The notes beneath the pieces are model-generated. The model worked only from the letters and a program-made list of their open reading frames with translations, did no database searches and was not told where the DNA came from. Both the position numbers and the translations under genes were made by a program. A stretch of 64,000 nucleotides of DNA from Typha latifolia (lineage: Eukaryota; Streptophyta; Magnoliopsida; Poales; Typhaceae): contig CM034113.1 of assembly GCA_019914945.1 (NCBI GenBank), forward strand, positions 1,612,001-1,676,000. Direction: 5' to 3'. Of this stretch, positions 60,413 to 64,000 are shown piece by piece (position 1 is the first letter of the stretch; the number at the start of each line of letters is the position of its first letter).

Positions 60413-61312
60413 TCAAATAGTAGAGAAATGCTAGATAGGATTGGGCGCTCAGAAAAGACACTAGTGAGTAAATATCACGAGGCTAGATTGGTATAACGAG
60501 TATTTGATTTTAGACATATCTATATCTAAACGGGAAGAACAATTCATAATTTACGTGTACGTATTTGCAAATAAAGTAATATCAAAACACTCAGAATTGA
60601 GGACTCTTGTTTTTGCAATTTGATTTTATTCGAATTAAGCTACACTACCTATGGTTGTGTGTAAAACTAATTCACTCATAAACTTTAATTTGTATCATTT
60701 TGCCTCAAGTAGTCTAAATCAATATAAAAGAATTGATCGGCCGGTGTGATGTAGTTTGAGCAACCATGAAAATTTTACCCATGTTTAGAGATAAATGAGA
60801 AGGTAGATGATGGCAGTAAAGCGATGCTAAAGTCCTACTCAATCACACTTTGAGCCCTGCATGGCTAAGACCCGAGAGTCTAAAACCTAATCCGACCCAA
60901 GCTCATAGGGCTCAGCCCATTTATTAAAGTCCTTATATAATGACTCCTCCTTGGAGGCCTATCCTATCCATCAGCAATTAACTTGATTTATGTTTATTAA
61001 ATTTAAATTAAATATAATTTATGATTATAAATTATATTTCGTCCGATAAAAATTATCATGTTTTAAGAGTTTCGATCGTTTTGGTTTTTGTCAAAATTTC
61101 AAAATGTAGCAAGAAAATTATAAAACTAGCAATTAGGAGAAATTTATATTAAAGTAAAAATAATTTAATTCCTTAATTAGCGAATAGTCTTTTATTTGCC
61201 ATTTGATTTCCAAAAGCCCGCCCCGAGTAGGATTTTATTGGAATTAAGGATACTACACGAAAAGAGAGGAGAGGAGAGTAACTAAAATTCCAACAAACAC
61301 TTAAAGCAACTA
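60413..61312. other. Intergenic and 3' flank of cluster gene 3
   Basis: From about 60980 onward it is the same 3' flank seen beside gene 2, gene 4 and the relic (GCCATTTGATTTCCAAAAGCC, GGAATTAAGGATACTACACG, AAATTCCAACAAACACTTAA). Confidence 0.6.
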
Positions 61313-61354
61313 GCATCTAAATAGTTTTGATCTCTTGCAAGGATTGGTAGTATC
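61313..61354 (-). pseudogene. Vestigial type-B RALF tail, 3' of cluster gene 3
   Basis: The plus-strand text GCATCTAAATAGTTTTGATC, then TCTTGCAAGGATTGG, is nearly base-for-base the coding end of gene 4 (CKRSKLFRC and stop). Here it begins 15 bp beyond the stop codon of gene 3 and is not translated. Confidence 0.85.
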
Positions 61355-61368
61355 TGATCCATGGTATG

Positions 61369-61755
61369 TTATGGACTTGCAAGAAGATGCGGTTGCTTGC
61401 AATGGTTTTCGTACGTGCAAGGACGTGTATACGGCGCACCCGTCGGAGGGCAACGACTACCACAGACTGGATTGTCTGAATGAAGTGCGTTTTGTCCAAC
61501 ATTCGGGCCGCTTAGAAGTATCCTCCTATGTATCTCCACATCAAATGGCAACTCCATCTCAACCACCTCTTCCACCGCCGTCACCATCTCCGCCGCCGCA
61601 CACTCCCTGTCGGTTCCGTTGCACGCGCCGGACTGCGTGAACTTGGCCGCCGCTGCAAACACCGCAGCAGCAGCCGAGCCGGCGACGATATTATTGAGGA
61701 GGAGGAGGACGGAGAGTAGGAGAGATAAAGCTCTAAGCTTGTTAGCCTTCTCCAT
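61369..61755 (-). CDS. RALF-like cluster gene 3 (chimeric, type-A C-terminus)
   Basis: Single exon, 128 aa. Signal peptide about 1-26, CNGTDREC (cysteines 45 and 52), acidic VEEVVEMELPFDV, dibasic HRRILLSG (77-78), mature cysteines 98, 102, 113 and 119. The central mature segment (PNVGQNALHSDNPVCGSRCPP) is shared with gene 4. The cysteine tail (APYTRPCTYENHC) is the type-A tail of gene 1, followed by an unusual extension KQPHLLASP. Its promoter matches gene 1. The old type-B tail lies untranslated just downstream. It therefore looks like a recombinant of two paralog types. The open frame suggests it is still expressed, but that is untested. Confidence 0.82.
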   Translation of the reverse strand: MEKANKLRALSLLLSVLLLLNNIVAGSAAAAVFAAAAKFTQSGACNGTDRECAAAEMVTAVEEVVEMELPFDVEIHRRILLSGPNVGQNALHSDNPVCGSRCPPTGAPYTRPCTYENHCKQPHLLASP

Positions 61756-62390
61756 GTTTAATAAGTTAGCTGTAGCTATTCTTGGCTTTATACATGGATG
61801 GATGCTTGTTATAGGAAGATGTATGAGTGCGTGTGCTTAATGCTTTGATGGAGATGGAAGAGCTACCATCACTTGTGGGTGTTCGATGGAGTGGGTTTGC
61901 ATGATAGCATTGGGATTCATTTTAATAGCTCGCATGATGTTTAGCGGTGATACAACTTTGCAATAATTTTGCTTAGATGCTTGGAAAGCCATAGTCAATA
62001 ACGCAACCTGCAACCAAATACTAGGGCGTTTTTGGTTATCAGAAAGTGAGCAAAGTGAAGGTTAGTAATGAGAGTGTTTATTCTCTTCCTCGCTAGATCT
62101 TTCATTAGATTTAAAAAAAGTAATATTGTAGAGCATTTGATATTATACTATGCAGGTAGTGAAAAGTAATATTGTAAAACATCTTTCCTGCTATCATGTT
62201 TCTTATATGGTCCCTATGTACTACATTTAAATATGACATGTTTCATGTTGCCAATTTGTGTGTCGGTGTGATCTCTCTCTAGAATTTTATTAATTGTATC
62301 TCTTGTATGATCCCTATTACAAGAAATATAATTTAATTCCCTAATTAGCAAATAGTCTTTATTTACCATTTGATTTCCAGAAGCCCAGCC
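61756..62390. other. Promoter of gene 3 and part of gene 4's 3' flank
   Basis: 61756-62050 is the counterpart of 48646-48870. From about 62325, CCCTAATTAGCAAATAGTCT and CCATTTGATTTCCAGAAGCCC match the RALF-cluster 3' flank, which then breaks off at the truncated LTR. Confidence 0.6.
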
Positions 62391-63067
62391 TTATGTGTTA
62401 CGATTCTAATGGCTCTAGTTTCACCTAAATCGATAGTCGTGATGAAGAGTTAAAAATAAAACAGTGGAGATAGGTTAGAATAGGATAGAACGGTAAATAT
62501 CCGACATTGCGGCGGCTGTCGGATGGTGGTAGATGGCCAAGGGTGGTGGTGGACGGCCGTAGGGTAGGGTGGCTACTGGAGGAAGGTGGCGGCTAGGGTT
62601 TGGAAGCTTTAGAGGTTTTACGACTATAATCTACTCCTAAAAAGGTAAAAATAATCTAACGGCTGCGATAAAATAATAAATACGATAATAAGAAAATAGC
62701 TAAACTCAATTAATTTTCAATGCTTGGATGCTTAACAAAGGAGCCCAACCCCTCTAAATATAGAGGTCGGTAGGACTAGCCCTAAAAACTAATACAACTC
62801 AAATTAGTACTTGCCTTAAAGGCTTACATGGTTTAATTAAACTTGTCTCAAATGCTTATTTGACTTAATTAGACTTGCCGTAAAGGCTATCGTGACTTAT
62901 TTGAACTTGCCTTAACTAAACTTACCTTAAGGACTGTCATGACTTATTTTAACTAGTCTTAATGGCTCACATAACTAAATTAGACTTGCTTAAAAGACTT
63001 ACATCATAAAATAATTAAAAGATAAATATACTCAACTCGACTTAAGCAACGTGATCTGATCATAACA
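62391..63067 (-). mobile_element. Truncated LTR of the gypsy family beside cluster gene 4
   Basis: Shares GGCTCTAGTTTCACCTAAAT, AGAGTTAAAAATAAAACAGT, GGACGGCCGTAGGGTAGGGT and a terminal CTCAACTCGACTTAA..ATAACA block with the LTRs at 49875-55490. The inner ~80 bp are missing. It includes the minisatellite at 62809-63019. No internal element sequence adjoins it. Confidence 0.75.
62809..63019. repeat. Degenerate ~32-bp minisatellite inside the LTR
   Basis: About seven imperfect units of the form ACTTGCCTTAAAGGCTTACA followed by TGACTTAATTA. One unit is shortened to about 15 bp. Confidence 0.8.
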
Positions 63068-63182
63068 AAAAATTCCAACAAGCACTTAAAAAAGCAGATT
63101 ATAGCCTGCCTACCAACTAGAAGAAACCTATATTAACATAAAAATAATTTAATTCCCAAATTAGTGAATAGCCTAAAGCAAC

Positions 63183-63554
63183 TTAGCATCTAAATAGTTT
63201 TGATCTCTTGCAAGGATTGGGAGTATACGGCGCACCCTTCGGAGGGCAACGACTACCACAGACTGGACTGTCTGAATGAAGTGCGTTTCGTCCAACATTC
63301 GGGCCGCTTAGAAGTATCCTCCTATGTATCTCCACATCAAATGGCAACTCCATCTCAACCAACTCTTCCACCGCCGTCGTCAATGCCGTCGCCGCACACT
63401 CCCCGTCGGTCCCGTTGCACGTGCCGGACTGCGTGGTCTTGGTCGCCGTCGCCATCACGGCAGCAGCGGCCGAGCCGGCGACGGTGTTATTGAGGAGGAG
63501 TAGGACGACGGAGAGTAGGAGAGATAGAGCTCTAAGCTTGTTAGCCTTCTCCAT
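63183..63554 (-). CDS. RALF-like cluster gene 4 (type-B C-terminus)
   Basis: Single exon, 123 aa. Signal peptide about 1-27, CNGTDGEC (cysteines 46 and 53), VEELVEMELPFDV, dibasic HRRILLSG (78-79), mature cysteines 99, 103, 115 and 123: SPVCGSRCPP, then APYTPNPCKRSKLFRC (type B). The central segment is shared with gene 3; the tail and promoter are shared with gene 2. A truncated gypsy LTR sits about 115 bp beyond its stop. Like the other cluster members it lacks YISY, so activity through the FERONIA pathway is uncertain. Confidence 0.82.
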   Translation of the reverse strand: MEKANKLRALSLLLSVVLLLLNNTVAGSAAAAVMATATKTTQSGTCNGTDGECAATALTTAVEELVEMELPFDVEIHRRILLSGPNVGRNALHSDSPVCGSRCPPKGAPYTPNPCKRSKLFRC

Positions 63555-64000
63555 CGATCTTTATTATACTTACTTAGCTGCTGTAGCTATTCTTGCTGCT
63601 TCTTTTACGTGCATTGATGCTTGTTATATAATAGCTAGGAATAGACGACAATTATGCATCACATGGCTCAGCTGGATTGACAGAGAGGGTCGAAATCATG
63701 TCCATATGTACGAGATTAATTTCTAATCTTTTTTTGTGTCGATAGAACGATCGAGTTAATTATAATAATTTAACTAAATGGTCTTGCTTATGTTAAACAG
63801 ATGTGTATTTGATCAACGAGAAACTTGAGAGTAACTTTCTTCTTTCTCTTCTGTTATAAACCTTTTAAAGATCTACGTACAGGAGAAAACATCTTCTATC
63901 CGTCAATAATTAATTTTAATGGCTTAACTTTACTTTACTTTGGATGCTAGTAATTAGTAGTTCTCAACATTTCTCCCGTGGGTTCCAAAAAGCAACGACA
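63555..64000. other. Promoter side of cluster gene 4
   Basis: 63555-63650 matches the gene 2 promoter (CTTAGCTGCTGTAGCTATTC, TTCTTTTACGTGCATTGATG). Beyond that, AT-rich sequence to the window end with nothing recognisable. Confidence 0.5.

Noticed and set aside
61369..61420. Alternative splicing joining gene 3 to the vestigial type-B tail
   Set aside because: The only plausible donor (GTATAC after GCGCC) and acceptor (GATCAG) would put the tail in the wrong frame.

Overview
The window is plant nuclear DNA, most probably from a monocot. Genes are sparse, introns carry standard GT..AG junctions, and intergenic DNA is very AT-rich with LTR retrotransposons, MITE-like foldbacks and a LINE relic. 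GC-rich first exons (the adenosylhomocysteinase and SHMT 5' ends) are typical of monocots. I cannot name the species from sequence alone.

Layout. 0-4.1 kb: the end of a Ty3/gypsy-family LTR, then a complete two-exon LRR receptor kinase of the non-RD (Xa21/EFR-like) class on the minus strand. 4.3-9 kb: a small orphan membrane-protein gene inside a large imperfect inverted repeat. 9.3-10.8 kb: a collapsed LTR retrotransposon with a primer-binding site and a 25-codon gag stub. 12.5-18.7 kb: a DUF760 (UV-B-induced protein At3g17800-like) plastid protein gene with a 4.3-kb intron. 20-23 kb: a pair of short RALF-like genes in opposite orientation, one intact and one a frameshifted pseudogene. 24-27 kb: cytosolic serine hydroxymethyltransferase, four exons, 471 aa. 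27.3-36 kb: gene-free AT-rich DNA with a diverged tandem array. 36.5-39 kb: S-adenosylhomocysteine hydrolase, three exons, 485 aa. 43.3 kb: a canonical RALF. 48-64 kb: a RALF-like gene cluster of four intact genes and one relic, all on the minus strand, interleaved with a gypsy element that has a matching 5-bp target duplication, a LINE ORF1 relic, a MITE with 9-bp target duplications, and solo or truncated LTRs.

The most interesting system is the RALF-like material. Eight loci of three structural kinds lie within 44 kb. In the terminal cluster, promoter, central mature segment and C-terminal cysteine cassette are shuffled between paralogs. One gene carries a foreign C-terminal cassette and, just past its stop codon, the remains of the tail it replaced. 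Another paralog survives only as a tail and 3' flank split by a retrotransposon. SHMT and adenosylhomocysteinase both serve one-carbon and methyl-cycle metabolism and sit about 9.5 kb apart. The receptor kinase and the RALF peptides belong to plant signalling, but nothing in the sequence links them directly. All exon structures were assembled by reading splice junctions by eye; no alignment or database search was run.
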